This document shows positions 25,883-52,616 of a stretch of 64,000 bases of DNA, one piece after another (the first letter of the stretch is position 1; every line of letters begins with the position of its first letter). Location: positions 16,434,464 through 16,498,463 of the forward strand of contig NC_019879.2 in NCBI RefSeq assembly GCF_002234675.1. Direction: 5' to 3'. The position numbers and the translations under genes were made by a program. Below the pieces are notes generated by a model, which saw nothing but the letters and a program-made list of their open reading frames with translations, was not told the DNA's origin and made no database searches. This DNA is from Oryzias latipes (taxonomy: Eukaryota; Chordata; Actinopteri; Beloniformes; Adrianichthyidae).

Positions 25883-28800
25883 ATGACTGAGAGAACGTGA
25901 ATAAAAACTGTTTTATTGTTTGAAAATCTTTCATTAATGTTCAAACAAGCACTGTTGGGTCTTTATTCAAAACCAATACATTTTTAATCTTTATTAAAAT
26001 AATAGTCTTTCAATGTCTTTCTGTTTGTAACTTTGCAATCAAAGATAAAAAAATGACTTAAAGTTTTCATTTAAATACTGTAAATAAAGATATTTATTTA
26101 CAGTAGTTGCAAACTTTTAGGGAGTAAAGCTCCAATAAAGGAAAAAAAGAGACATGCAGAGTTGAAATAGTGTATTTTCTGCTTCTTTTCAGTGTTTCAT
26201 TGTATAGTAGAGTAGAAAAATCTGACCAGTTCAATCATGGTGCAGTATGATCACCTTATGTTATATGATCTTTTGTTTTGGAGTATCCGGAGGAGAGGAG
26301 GACCTTAAACGACTATTTTTAGCTAGTTTTGTCTATTAATTTATTGTTTTTAACGGTGCGATTTTCACTTGCTGTAATATTTGACAAAAATGTGCATTTC
26401 CTGAAGAAGACTTTATCCTCGACTCAAAAGATCTTGAGATGATCTTAGGTGTGATGTTATGTACAGACACCTGAGAAGGAGAGGAGGACCTTACAAGACA
26501 GAACCAGCCACAGACCTGAGCCGCTGGAGGCTGACCAACAATGAAGGCAGACAGACCTGGAGCTATGTGGAGGAAAACGACACCCCAGACAGAGAGCAGA
26601 CCATGCTAGAAGCATTTAGTCTTGGCTTGGATACTGTGCGTCCACCATCAGCTTGTATTTTGGAACAGTGGTATTTTGTCAAATAAGCTCAAATCAATAT
26701 GTTTGCTTTTACTTTTGGAACTTTTCATGTGTCTTCAGAGCAAGTTTGTTTCTGATAGTCCAGCTGCCGTCACTGCTTCTGATGCCTCTGTGAAAGGTAT
26801 GCAGTTCTACAGTCTACTCCAGGCTGAAGACGGTCACTGGGCTGGGGACTATGGTGGACCCCTCTTGCTGCTCCCAGGTACATCAAATGATTCCTATATA
26901 AATGTTTAAATGCTGCTCTTTTCAATTCCAGTTCTATTCACCCATAGTAGATTTCCAAAGCCAATGTTAGGAAAAGTTATTTATAGTCTCTTATTCTTCC
27001 AGATCTCCATGGCGTCTTTTACAAATATCTTGTACAAAACCTAAAGCATCGTGTAGAGCTTCACAGGAAGCTCAGTTGTATTTGTCTGAATCTCCAATTG
27101 AGGTTTATCCACCAATGTGTTTATGTGAACTTATCGTCTTTCTGCTTGTCCGTATTTTTTTTCCAGGCCTCCTTATAACATGCCATGTGGCTCAGATCCC
27201 GTTGCCTGAAGCCTGGAAGAAAGAGATGGTGAGATACCTTCGCTCAGTTCAGCTGCCAGATGGAGGCTGGGGTCTGTAAGTGACCAGTTTCATGACATAA
27301 ACAACTTTCAGAGGTGAAAACGTGTACTTTGCACTTTTTGTTTATTGCAAATGAAGCATTCTGACATAATCAAGACAAACACAGCGTGAAACTAAAAAAA
27401 TCCTTTTTAAAATCGAAACTAAGTTACTGTTTTTAAAAGTGGTCCATGTTGTGTGGTGTAGTGGAAAAATAATATTTTGTGTCAAATATATTGACTTTCA
27501 ATTTTTAGTTCTCTTTCATTGTCGTCAACCAATAAACAATAAATGCAAATAATCCAAATTTAATATAAATAAACCAAAACTATATTTTGATAGCCGTGCA
27601 TTAGTGTCTCCTAATACACTTCACTCTGCTCTGCATGTTTCACTTTGTTCACCTATTTTACACTCTTTATTCAAATACAATCCCTTGCAAAAGTATTCGG
27701 CCCCTTTGAACTTTTCACCCTTTTGCAAAATTTGAGGCTTCAAACATAAAGATATATAAAACTGTATGTTTTTGTGAAGAATCAACAACAAATGGGACAC
27801 TATCATGTGGAAGTGGAAAGAAATTTATTGAATGTTTCAAACTTGTTTAATTTGCTGATTGTGATTGGCTAATTAGAGGTTTGAATTAATGAGCAGTTGG
27901 TCAGGTGTGCCTAATAAAATGACCAATGGGTGTATGTAACCTTTTCTTAAATCTATGCCAATAGGCTGTGTGAAGATGTGATGTTAAACAGTTAACAGAT
28001 CAGAACAGAACATGATACAGACTGAGTTTCTTCTGTTATTTGAAGTAGAGTTTAAGGCTGATTTTGTGTGTTCATGTTTCTCTGCAGACATATAGAAGAT
28101 AAGTCAACAGTTTTTGGCACTGCATTGAGTTATGTATCCCTGAGAATCCTGGGTGTGGATGCTGATGATCCAGATATGGTCCGTGCCAGAAACAACCTGC
28201 ACGACAAAGGTCAGATTATAAACTCACACAGTCAGGGAAGATCACTGCTGACCCACTGCTGCAGAAACACAAACTGTAAAAAATCTGTGCAAAATGAATA
28301 ATATCCACAACTAAATCGTGTTACATGCTATCAACCCTATTTGTATTTCGTTAAATGTAAAGATATTTAAGTGGTGAGTTTCTTGCAGGTGGAGCAGTTG
28401 GAATTCCCTCTTGGGGTAAATTTTGGTTGGCCATTTTAAATGTCTACAGTTGGGAAGGAATCAACACGTTACTACCAGAGATGTGGTACGTATTGAAAGT
28501 GTCCTCTGCACAAAGGAATTCTCACCAGCTGTTTAATACAGCAGAGCAGAGGGACAGACTTCCATGAAAGGCTGTTTTCCACAACTCCACATTCATTTAG
28601 CATGTTTCAGGCTGTTCCCCACCTGGATGCCAGCCCACCCCTCTACGCTGTGGTGTCACTGCCGCCAAGTCTACCTTTCCATGAGCTACTGTTACGCCCT
28701 CAGACTCAAAGCACAGGAGGATTCCCTCGTTCTTAGCCTCAGACAGGTATGGAAGAGAAAACCAACCACAAGAGGGCGTCTTAATGTGACGTTCATATTT

Positions 28801-31800
28801 TATGGCTGTCTAAAGAAACATCAAGCTGAGTGAGGTGCCTGCTGGCGTATTGGTTAGCACTTGTGCCTCACATTGAGAAGACCTTGGTTTGAACCCTGAT
28901 TGGGGCTTTTCAGTGTCAAACTTGCATGATCTCCTTGCGTATGCATGTTTTTTTTCTGGGCACTCCTGCTTTCTGTGTGTTGTTGTCCATTTCTGTGTAG
29001 CCTGGTGAGTCATCCAGGTCAGCATGTACCCCTACACACACTTGGTTTTTTTTGTCTTTGCCCAGCAGTGGCTACAATCTTGTGACCCTAAAAGGGGTTG
29101 AGCAGCTTTAGAAAGCGAGTGGAGAATTTTGCTGTGAAATGTCAAAATAAATTTTTAAAAATAGTTCCTGCAACTTTCAATAGTTTAATATGGGGTGAGT
29201 TTACAAAATATTACGTGCTACAAATCGTAAATGTAATATACATTTGAAATAAAATAAATCAATTAATTTAACTGTCATTTTTTCATTTTTCTGCAGAAGT
29301 TTACTTTTGAACCGTGTTAACCAGAAAATACCTGTGCATATTTTGCTGCACCAAACAAAGCCTATATTATTACAAAGCCAAATTCTTCACTAAACTATAC
29401 ATCACCAGGCAATCGTTAATCCTAAATCGTAAAATAAATAAAATCAACTTTTTTCATTATATCTAGTAATGCATTTTTATGTTGCTGACTCTATAATTGA
29501 TCTTTGTTCTCAGGAGTTGTATGTTCAGGATTATGCTTCTGTTAACTGGCCTGCTCAGAGGAACAATGTGGCTCCATCCGACCTATACACGCCTCACAGC
29601 GCTCTGCTAACTGTCGCCTACAGTAAGATACTTAGCATTTAAATTCCTGCAAAAGAGGTGCCTTATAATGTGAATGAAAATGTAAATATTCTTTTATTGT
29701 TGTTTAGTAAAACATTTTGGAGAACTTTGTAAGTCATTAGACAGAATACTCCAGACAAACAAGACATTGTTGTTTTCTAATTTATAATAATTCTTTCCAT
29801 GTCTTAAGTGAACTGCGTTCTAAAATAAAACTCACCTAAATTCTATCTGTTATTTTCTCTGCAGTGGTGTTAAACATGTATGAAGCTCATCACAGTGCTG
29901 CGCTCAGAAAAATGGCGGTCAAAGAACTATACGAGCACATCCAGGCCGATGACCGCTTCACTAAGTGCATCAGCATTGGACCGGTACAAGACTCTAAAAA
30001 ATAACTCTAAATAAAAATTAAACTATGTTCATGGCATTAATTTGTAGGATAAAATCCAAACAAATGCAAACAAATGTCATTCTCCTCAGGTCACCAAGTC
30101 TATCCACATGCTGATTTGCTGGTATGTGGATGGGGCTTCTTCAGCAGCCTTTCAGGAACACGTTTCCAGAATTCCCGACTATCTCTGGTCTGTAAACTGC
30201 TGTCATTAAATACTATCAAAATAAATTCTGGCTGTCACTGCTTTCAGTTCGGTCAAAGGAGAGGATTTCTCTTGAATAAAGTGTATTAAAGATTTTTTTC
30301 AGGAAATATTTGCCCTTTCTTGATGTTGAGTAATAAAATATATCAAACATATGTTCTTTTTTTCCAGGTTGGGATTAGATGGCATGAAAATGCAGGTAGG
30401 AATTTCCCTTTGGTTGACTTTTATCTAAGACATCCTGCTTGAGCACAGTCTATAGACTATGTCAGTCGACAATGATGTGCAACAACTTGGAAACATATGA
30501 GGGACAGAAAGTACAAATCATAAACCTCCTCTTTTCTAGATTCACGCTGAACCTATAATGATTCCCTTGTTTGTTTGTTTTTTCTATTTTTCAGAGTTTA
30601 GTTGGATCTCAGCTCTGGGACACTTGCTTTACTGTGCAAGCTTTTCTTGAGGTGAACACATCTGAATAAGTAAAAACAATATTATTTGTGAATGATTCTG
30701 TGAAGAAACTGGTTTTGCTAGATAGGACTGTAAAGGAAAAAAGTTAGGTTCGTACCCTTTCAGTTTCTTGCACACAGAAATGAATGAATAGTGACTCAGA
30801 GACAAAACTTATCTTTAGTGGAAGTTTACTCCGTACAAGAAGCACAAATCAATTTGTACAAAGGGTTACAGACAGATGAACATTTTGCTGCGTTCAAAAG
30901 TCCGAACAACTGAGGCAGGGAGATGGGCTTGGTATAAGAACCCTGCATTTGCATATTCAGAGGATCAGACAGGACAATGGTGTGAATGAATGATGAATGA
31001 ATGGTTGTTGCAGGGAGATGCTCGAAGGTCAGGAAGCTTCAAGTGTCAGATCTCTCTTAAGTTCTCACAGACATTTACCAGAACACAGGCACTAGCACAC
31101 ACAAAGATGAAAAAGGGAGTATGCTGGAGGAATGTTATTAGAAGAATGGTTTTGGTTGTGCTGTCTTCAAATGTAATATAATTTTGAGATGACAATACAT
31201 GCTTAATGAATTAAGTTCAAACCATTAGTGTAATAAAAGTTAAAGGCAGTTTCTAACTATTCATCACAAATCCAGCATAGAAATGTGCTATATCATTCTG
31301 ATTAAGTATGAGTATTACTTGTAGGATATTTTTTCCATGTCAGATGGATAAAAATGTATGGATAACTAAAGGGATTTGAACCAGTTAATCTCTATTGATC
31401 TCTGTGGTACTCAGATCAACTCTATAGTTTTAATTTAGACATGGGGAAGACGAACAGAACACAATAGCCAGTCTGCATTTAAAACAGACTCTCATGTACA
31501 CTTTTCTAAAACAGACATACTAATTCTAATAGTAATGCAGTAAAGAAAAACATCTACATTAGTTGTAACCTTACATGTTAAGATGACATGACTTATTTCA
31601 GGCAGGAGCCCACAACGTCAGCAGATATACTGACTGTCTTCAGAAGGCCCATGGCTTTCTCAACATTACACAGGTATAGTAAATATGCATTTCGGGTTTC
31701 TATTCCCACAAGGCGTATGTGACTTTAATTATCTTTTTATTCTATTAAGGACACCACCAATAATTGTTTTAAATGTTGACATAAATGACTCTCATAATAA

Positions 31801-33648
31801 ATATTTCAAACACCTACTTTCTCTGATCATGCAGATACCTGAGAATCCTCCCGAATACCAAAAATACTACAGACAGATGAACAAGGTACAATATTTTCTA
31901 TATAATATGATATAGAAACAATAAATATTATATCATTATAATTGTAGTTTAATCTGTATATTTTTTTTAAAAAAAGTGAAAGGTTTATCAAAGTGCATGG
32001 ATGCAAATGCAGTAAATGCTCTCTAAATTTCTAAACACATCTGTGTTAGGGCGGCTTCCCCTTCAGTACTCGTGAATGTGACTGGATTGTGGCTGACTGC
32101 ACAGCAGAGGGCCTGAAGTCAGTGATGCTGCTGCAGGAACTCTGTCCCTTCATTAAGGATCACATCCCTTCTGAGCGTTTGTACGATGCTGTCAATGTGG
32201 TGAGTCTATTGGCAGAACCGATTGGTCATTTCCCTGTAAAGCCTTGTATACTGTATTACAATTTACTTGCTATCCTTTTAAGCTGCTGAGCATGAAAAAT
32301 TCAGATGGTGGATTTGCTGCATATGAAACTAAAAGGGGAGGGAGACTCTTGGAGCTGCTAAATCCCTCTGAGGTGTTTGGTAGGTCTACAGCATCATACT
32401 TAACACCACATGTTACTCTATTGTTTGTTTTCACAAAACTCTGTCAGTAAGACACATGCTGAGGGCTTGCTTGTTAGCAGTTCCTCAATTAAAAACTGTC
32501 AAGTACAGTTGATGAAATGGTTGCTCTCTGTGTTCTCCTCTGTGTTCAATAGGTGACATTATGATAGATTACACATATGTGGAGTGTACTTCAGCAGTGA
32601 TGCAGGCTCTGAGGCACTTCCAGAAGGTGTACCCAAATCACCGTGCAGAGGAGATAAGGTTCAAACACAGCAGATATTTTGGATTGGAGGTTGGGAATGA
32701 CATCTAAATTCTGAATATACATTTTGTGATTTTTCAGGTCAACTCTGCATGAAGGACTGGAGTACTGCAGGAGGGTACAAAGGCCTGATGGATCCTGGGA
32801 AGGGTGAGAATTCACTTTTTGTTTTGCTGCAAGATTCCTTATGTCATTACATGCTCAGTAATTTAGTGCTTGTGCTCAGATCTTGGGGAGTTTGTTTCAC
32901 GTATGGGATCTGGTTCGGACTGGAAGCTTTTGCTTGCATGGGACACACTTACAAGCAAGAGTAAGTTCTGCAAAAAATATGCTGGAAAAAAATTGCAACA
33001 ACACTTTTAGTGAAGTCCTTGTGGGATAACAAAATAGTTTTTATTTTCTTTGTTAGCAGTGGTGTGTGTGAGGAGGTGCAGAAAGCTTGTCAGTTTCTGC
33101 TGGACTGGCAGATGTCAGATGGAGGGTGGGGGGAAGACTTTGAGTCATGCGAGCAGCGATGCTACGTCCAAAGCAGTGCCTCACAGATACACAACACCTG
33201 CTGGGCTTTGTTGGGGCTAATGGCCGTCAGGTAAAGCATTTCTTTCTATAAACATCAGTAGTTATGCAGAAATAAACAAATCCTTATTTAGAAATCTATG
33301 TTCTGTTTTACTTTAATCTAAAATGGTGTGTAATCAGGCATCCAAACAGACAAGCCATTGAGAGAGGAGTTCAGTTGCTGGTTAATAAACAGCTTCCCAA
33401 TGGAGACTGGCCTCAGGTGACTGAATATTTGTTCCAAATCTACTTTAAAATACAATGTAGTACTTTATCAAATATTTAAATGTAATGTGATTTTGTTTTC
33501 CTTCTTGCAGGGAAACACCGCTGGTGTTACTTGCAAAAATTGTGCAGTCAGTTATGTGTCCTACAAGAACATTTTTCCAATCTGGACCCTGGGCCGCTTC
33601 TCAAAGCTTTACCCCAATAATCAGTTGGCTGGAAGGATGAAGCTGTGA
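25883..33648 (+). CDS. lss: Lanosterol synthase paralogue lss-a with altered active site (22 exons)
   Basis: An oxidosqualene cyclase. Exons: 25883-25896, 26467-26635, 26739-26877, 27167-27275, 28088-28209, 28389-28485, 28611-28746, 29514-29622, 29865-29983, 30090-30187, 30368-30395, 30595-30651, 31602-31673, 31835-31885, 32050-32199, 32283-32379, 32553-32658, 32738-32803, 32880-32960, 33057-33230, 33338-33416, 33511-33648. Total 2211 nt, 736 codons plus stop, as in lss-b, with all introns GT-AG. The catalytic acid is kept in VADCTAE (Asp codon 32095-32097), as are [23 protein letters not shown] and the QxxDGxW repeats. Changes against human and lss-b (human numbering): P239S, I338V, V346I/R347C, G380S/T381L/N382V, G450D, F696T/N697C/S699N, and an R-to-W in exon 20. 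The tiny first exon (MTERT, donor GTGAAT) is the weakest part. An intact frame argues for an active gene; the product is unknown and may not be lanosterol. Confidence 0.9.
27680..27930. mobile_element. Tc1/mariner-type MITE fragment in lss-a intron 4
   Basis: The stretch begins cccttgcaaaagtattcggc and continues with the sequence typical of Tc1-mariner terminal regions in fish (gaggcttcaaacataaagat). It is absent from the matching intron of lss-b. I see no clear opposite end, so it is probably a solo terminal fragment. Confidence 0.55.
28845..29120 (+). repeat. tRNA-derived SINE in lss-a intron 7
   Basis: A degenerate copy of the same SINE family as at 12062: head ggttagcacttgtgcctcac, B-box-like ggtttgaaccctg, body cttgcatgatctccttgcg, tail ttgtgaccctaaaaggg. 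It is absent from the matching intron of lss-b, so it inserted after duplication or was removed there by conversion. Confidence 0.7.
30652..31601 (+). other. lss-a intron 12, contains unassigned inserted sequence
   Basis: This 950 bp intron shares little with the corresponding lss-b intron (44865-45498), apart from short patches near its 3' end. No protein-coding signature or clear repeat ends were seen. Confidence 0.4.
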
Positions 33649-34079
33649 AAACAGAAAATTGTACTTTAAAATTAGAAGACTAAATACTCTACAGATAAAG
33701 TAGAGTAAATCCACAGACTTAAAAAATGTGAAAGTTTTTAACCATCCAACCATATTGTGTTCCCAAATTTCCCAAATTCAAACAGGCACACATACACATA
33801 CAGACCCTTTTAATACTGTTAATATAATCTGGAAAAATCTGCCCAAATGTTGCAGGGCACAAATGTTTTAAGTTGAGTTTTTCCAGTTAATAATTTTATC
33901 AAACCCATACCAGCTGCACAGGTTCCACAGATGTAGTTAAATTGGTTCAGTTAGGTTCAATTGTCTCAGTTAGGTTCAGCATCAGGAAGACTTAAAACTT
34001 GACAACTAGCCAGACGACCATCACTGATCCCCATCATAGTCTTGGTAAACTGCAAAAGTTCACAGCTAAAAGAGACTGG

Positions 34080-34580
34080 CTGTTTACAGTCCAAGCAGAT
34101 CAATGGACAGTCTAATGGAAGGGCAAAATGTGGTAGGAGAAGATGAACCAGCAGAAGAGGTGACTGTGGGCTTCAGTGGATTATCAAAAGGACAAGATTC
34201 AAGAACATGGTAGACATCCATAAAGAGTAGAATGAGGTTTGAGAAACAACTTCCAAAATCACCACATTCAGACACTTCTGAGCCTGGGCCAATGGAGGAA
34301 AAACCTCAACTGGGCCAGGGAGAAAAAGGACTGGACTGTTGGGGGGTGGTAAGCATGCCTTTCATTTGGGAATCAAGGGTTTGGAGGAAGACTGATGAGG
34401 AGCAGAGCCCAAGCTGCATGAGGTGTACTGTGAAATCTCAGCAGTCAGTCATGATCGACAGTCAACCAGAATGTTTTTGAGGACTTCATGAATTTTTCTG
34501 CTGAGGATCTGGATGGAGATGCAGATTTTATCTTCCAGCAGGACCTGATTCTTGCCCATACAATTGAAGTATTCAAGGTG
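34080..34580 (+). mobile_element. Fossil Tc1-like transposase between the lss copies
   Basis: Forward translation gives broken Tc1-type transposase segments: LDCWGVV, FIWESRVWRKTDEEQSP, CTVKSQQSVMI, then in another frame YGDADFIFQQDL followed by AHT. These match the order of the central to C-terminal catalytic domain of fish Tc1 elements. There are several frame breaks and no visible inverted repeats, so it is an old, inert copy. Confidence 0.7.
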
Positions 34581-35229
34581 GACATATCATTTTGAAAACA
34601 CTTCATTTTGATTGATTTGATGTTAACAAAAACTTTATTTGCAAAAACTGAGAAGTAAATTGTGATTTCTCCATAGTATTGTGAAATCTTGTTTTTGTTT
34701 CTTGTTTCATAAGTTTCATTTTTCCATAAGTTTCTACTTATTTGGAAAGAGTCTGTACAATAATGGAATAGAAATAAATGGAACTAGTTTGTACTAATGG
34801 GAATCTCAGAACTGCAAACATTTAAAATTCATTTACACATAGCAAGATATCATACCCGTCACTTCTACTTAACTTAAAGGCTTTCTTTTCTTTCAGATTC
34901 ACTTGCTGTCTTTAAATGAGTTGGGCTTTTGCATTTTCTTTTTTTGTTCTTCCTTTCAAGATGAGAAAAATAAAAAGTTACTGCATTTTGCCCTTCAATG
35001 TACTCCCAAACTTTCCAGGGGCTACCCCGTATTCGTACATTCAGATGCTGGGTGGACTTCATACCTCAAATGAGAATAAAGCGGGTGTAGAAAATGAACG
35101 TATGGATTTTTTTGTTTCTCCGGATGATCAAACTGCACATGGTATGGTTGGCATTCACGGGGACCCTAGGAAGGGCAGTCTTTAACATTAGCAAAAAGGA
35201 CACAGACTTAAACTTTTTAAGTTTAAGTC

Positions 35230-35642
35230 ACCACCACGGTGGCGCAACCACTGCGCCACTGTGCGCAGTGGTTAGCCACTTGCCTCACAGCAAGAAGGCC
35301 CCCGGTGCAAGTCCCGGCTGGGGGACATGAAAAACACAACATCAATGGGGGACCTTTCTGTGTGGAGTTTGCATGTTCTCCCCGTGCATGCGTGAGTTTT
35401 CTCCGGGATCTCCGGCTTCCTCCCACCGTCCAAAAACATGCTACATAGGTTGATTGGCAACTCTAAATTGTCCATAGGTGTGAATGTGAGAGTGAATGGA
35501 TGTGTGATTGTGGATATTCTACCCTGCGACAGACTGGCGACCAGTCCAGGGCATCCCTTGCCTACGCCCAAGTGGCTGTGATAGGCTCCGGCAACCCGTG
35601 ACCCCGAAATTGGAATAAAACGGTTAAGAGGATGAATGATGA
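35230..35642 (+). repeat. tRNA-derived SINE, near full length
   Basis: The most complete copy of the family. Head ggttagccacttgcctcaca with B-box-like ggtgcaagtcccg; body ggagtttgcatgttctcccc and ggcttcctcccaccgtccaa; distal part gactggcgaccagtccaggg and gataggctccggcaac; A-rich tail near 35620. The first 25 bases (ccaccacggtggcgca...) form a short inverted head. It lies in the intergenic gap upstream of lss-b. Confidence 0.85.
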
Positions 35643-35729
35643 AAAGTAGTTTTTAATCGTACTTGGCATTTCTATGTAAAAGATTAATTCATCATCACAA
35701 AATCTTGATTTCTTATTTGATTTGAAAAT

Positions 35730-36050
35730 GTGTGGGTGGCGCAGTGATTAGCTCTCTTGCCTCACAGCAAGAAGGCCTGTGGTTCAAGTCCTGGCTGTGG
35801 GACCTGAAACAGAGCACCAGTGGGGGACATTTCTGTGGAGTTTGCATGTTCTCCCCATGCCTGCGTGGGTTTTCTCCAGGGTCTCCACCTTCCTCCCACC
35901 GTCCAAAAACAGGTTAATTGGTTAAGCTAAATTGTCCCTAGGTGTAAATGGGTGTGTGATCCCCTGCCTTCGCCCACAAGTGGCTGGGATAGGCTCCGGC
36001 AGCCCTGTGACCCTAAAAGGGATAAAACTGCAGAAGATGAATGAAAAAAA
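35730..36050 (+). repeat. tRNA-derived SINE, second copy next to 35230
   Basis: Same family and orientation as the neighbour: head gtggcgcagtgattagctct, B box ggttcaagtcctg, body ggagtttgcatgttctcccc, tail gataggctccggcagccctg. It lacks part of the internal region between 'aaattgtcccta' and 'cgcccacaag'. Confidence 0.85.
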
Positions 36051-36179
36051 ATGAAAATTTGTAAATGCAACAGCATATGGCTATATTTTTTGTCATCTTT
36101 ATATAAATAAATTGTGACATTATTTCCTTAATTACTTTATGAAAGTGTTTATTATTATTCTGGTCTATTATTTTGGAAC

Positions 36180-36527
36180 ATAGAAGTTCCAAGTCAAGTA
36201 TAGCACGTGTAATGTTTTCATTGTAATAATCTGATTGGTGGACCTTATCATAGACCCGCCCACTCTTAGGTATTCCTTCTGACAATTGGACAGCCAAGTC
36301 TCTGCTCATGTCTCTCCATGTCGCGAATACCTCGGAAGGCACCGCAAAGACTGCTGGGGATTGTAGTCAGTATGTCTCGATAACAGAACTTCAGTGCCCT
36401 GCTGTCACTACAGTTCCCACAAATGTAGAAAAAGGCGTGTCTTACTAACTCATCCACAGAGGTAAAATTAATGCATTTCAAGAGGCTGAAAAGTAAGTTA
36501 AGTCTGGGGTTGACAAACGTCGCAGCG
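36180..36527 (+). promoter_or_regulatory. Candidate lss-b promoter
   Basis: An inverted CCAAT box (ctgattggtgg, core 36234-36238) is followed by cccgcccac at 36255-36263, a GC-box-like motif. Together they resemble the NF-Y plus Sp1 layout common in sterol-pathway promoters. No good sterol regulatory element was found by eye. The matching region upstream of lss-a does not resemble it, so the two genes may be regulated differently. Confidence 0.35.
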
Positions 36528-51108
<14,581 letters not shown>

Positions 51109-52616
51109 AAACAGAAGACTGTACTTTAAGGGACAATTTACTCTGTAGTTAAAGTAGAGTAAACCAGCAGACATTAATAAGTATTTAATTAACAGAATGT
51201 GGAATAGCTTAACATTAAATCCACAAATTGAAACACAACACCTTATTTCTTTTTTTCTTCACTTGTTCTGTCCAACAGCTGGGCAAACAGATGAGAGCTG
51301 AAGGCCTCTTGTGTTAAACATATTTTATTTTAACAACAGGGGTTATGAATCTTCTGACAAACCAGAGGTATGTCTGAATAAACCCCTTTTGTAATCGAGG
51401 CCAAACTTTATTCATTTTAATTATATTTGGAAATCATTTTTTTGTTGGACTGGACGGAAAAGGAAAGGAGGGAAGAAGAGAGAGGGATATTAGAGAGGGG
51501 GAGATAGGAGGGTGATTATAAAGGGGGAGGGGGAGGTAAAACCATGAAGCAGCATAAAGCAACAAGTTTCTGGATGGTTATACTCATTACAGTCAGGTTC
51601 AGATGTAATATAAGTCTATAAGCGCGGGACCTGTCCACACACACACTCAAATGCAACAAACATACCTGTTGGCTCCAAAAATGTTCACATGTCAACATGT
51701 ATGCTATAAAAATAATGTTCACACACGCATACCTATGCATTCAAACCAACTAGTGTGAAACATTTCATTCTGTCACACAAACTATTAGTGCAAAGGTGAG
51801 CTAACACCTGTGCTCAAGTGAGTGTTTATGTTCTTCTAAAATGGATGATGGAATTTAAAAAGGAGGGAGAGTGCCCAGCCATCCCCACACCGAGAACCCC
51901 GCCACAGCGGCTGCCAGAACCCCCCAACACCCGCACAGCAGCAGAAAGAGAACCACCGCCCCCCGGGCGATCATATCCGCAACCCAGACCAGGGCCAGCA
52001 GGACCCCCACGGTGGCCCCCAAAGCCAGAGAGCAGAGAGTGCAAGCTCCAGCCCAACCAGGAGACAAGCCCCCCGCCGTGCCGGGAGGGCCCAACGCGGG
52101 ACCCTGCCCCAGAAGAGCGCCTACAAGCACCTAATCACCACCCAGGAGTTCTGGGCATCCCCCAACCCCAGGTACGAGGCAGGACCCCCCCAAGGGAGAC
52201 CCGCCCCGTGCTCCAGGCAGCCACCCACCCGGCCGCGGTTGGTCCAGGAGATAGCAAGGCAGGGGCCGGCCATCCCCGCCCAGGAGGAGGACACCCAGGG
52301 GAAGAGGGGGTCCACAGGAAGTAACAACACTTTATTTTTACACTCGGTCACCAGGAATGCCTTATTGTTTTTATATTTATAACTTTATTTACAGTGAAAC
52401 AATTCAATCAAGAAAAACAGTTGGAACCTAGTTTTACAGCCTGTATAACTGTGATGGTAAAGTGTAAAGTTGTTTTTTTTTCCATAAGAATTACAATAAA
52501 GCAATATTAAAGTCCCAATATTGTCATACATAATTGAGTAACAAAATTTCGCATATTGCCTTGGGAAGCAGTGAGCTGAAGACACATCTTGGTGGTTTAA
52601 CTCATCATCCAACCCC
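51109..52616 (+). other. lss-b downstream region with GC-rich repeat-like block
   Basis: After the lss-b stop comes a 135-bp sequence (51256-51390) that recurs at 52659-52790. Between them is a purine-rich stretch (51455-51535) and a C-rich block (51880-52310) whose open frames on both strands are proline/glycine low-complexity. The abrupt composition change suggests inserted repeat DNA, but I recognise no transposase or reverse transcriptase and call no gene. Confidence 0.45.

Noticed and set aside
25883-33648. lss-a as a pseudogene
   Set aside because: All 22 exons keep frame, length and GT-AG borders equal to lss-b, and the catalytic Asp is intact; substitutions cluster at active-site positions rather than at random.
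35250-35330. A tRNA gene at the SINE heads (also 12070, 28850, 35735)
   Set aside because: A/B boxes are present but no cloverleaf-forming acceptor stem; the conserved SINE body follows in each case.
51818-52324. 168-codon proline-rich open frame
   Set aside because: Low-complexity C-rich DNA with overlapping long frames on both strands; no domain or splice context; likely repeat DNA.
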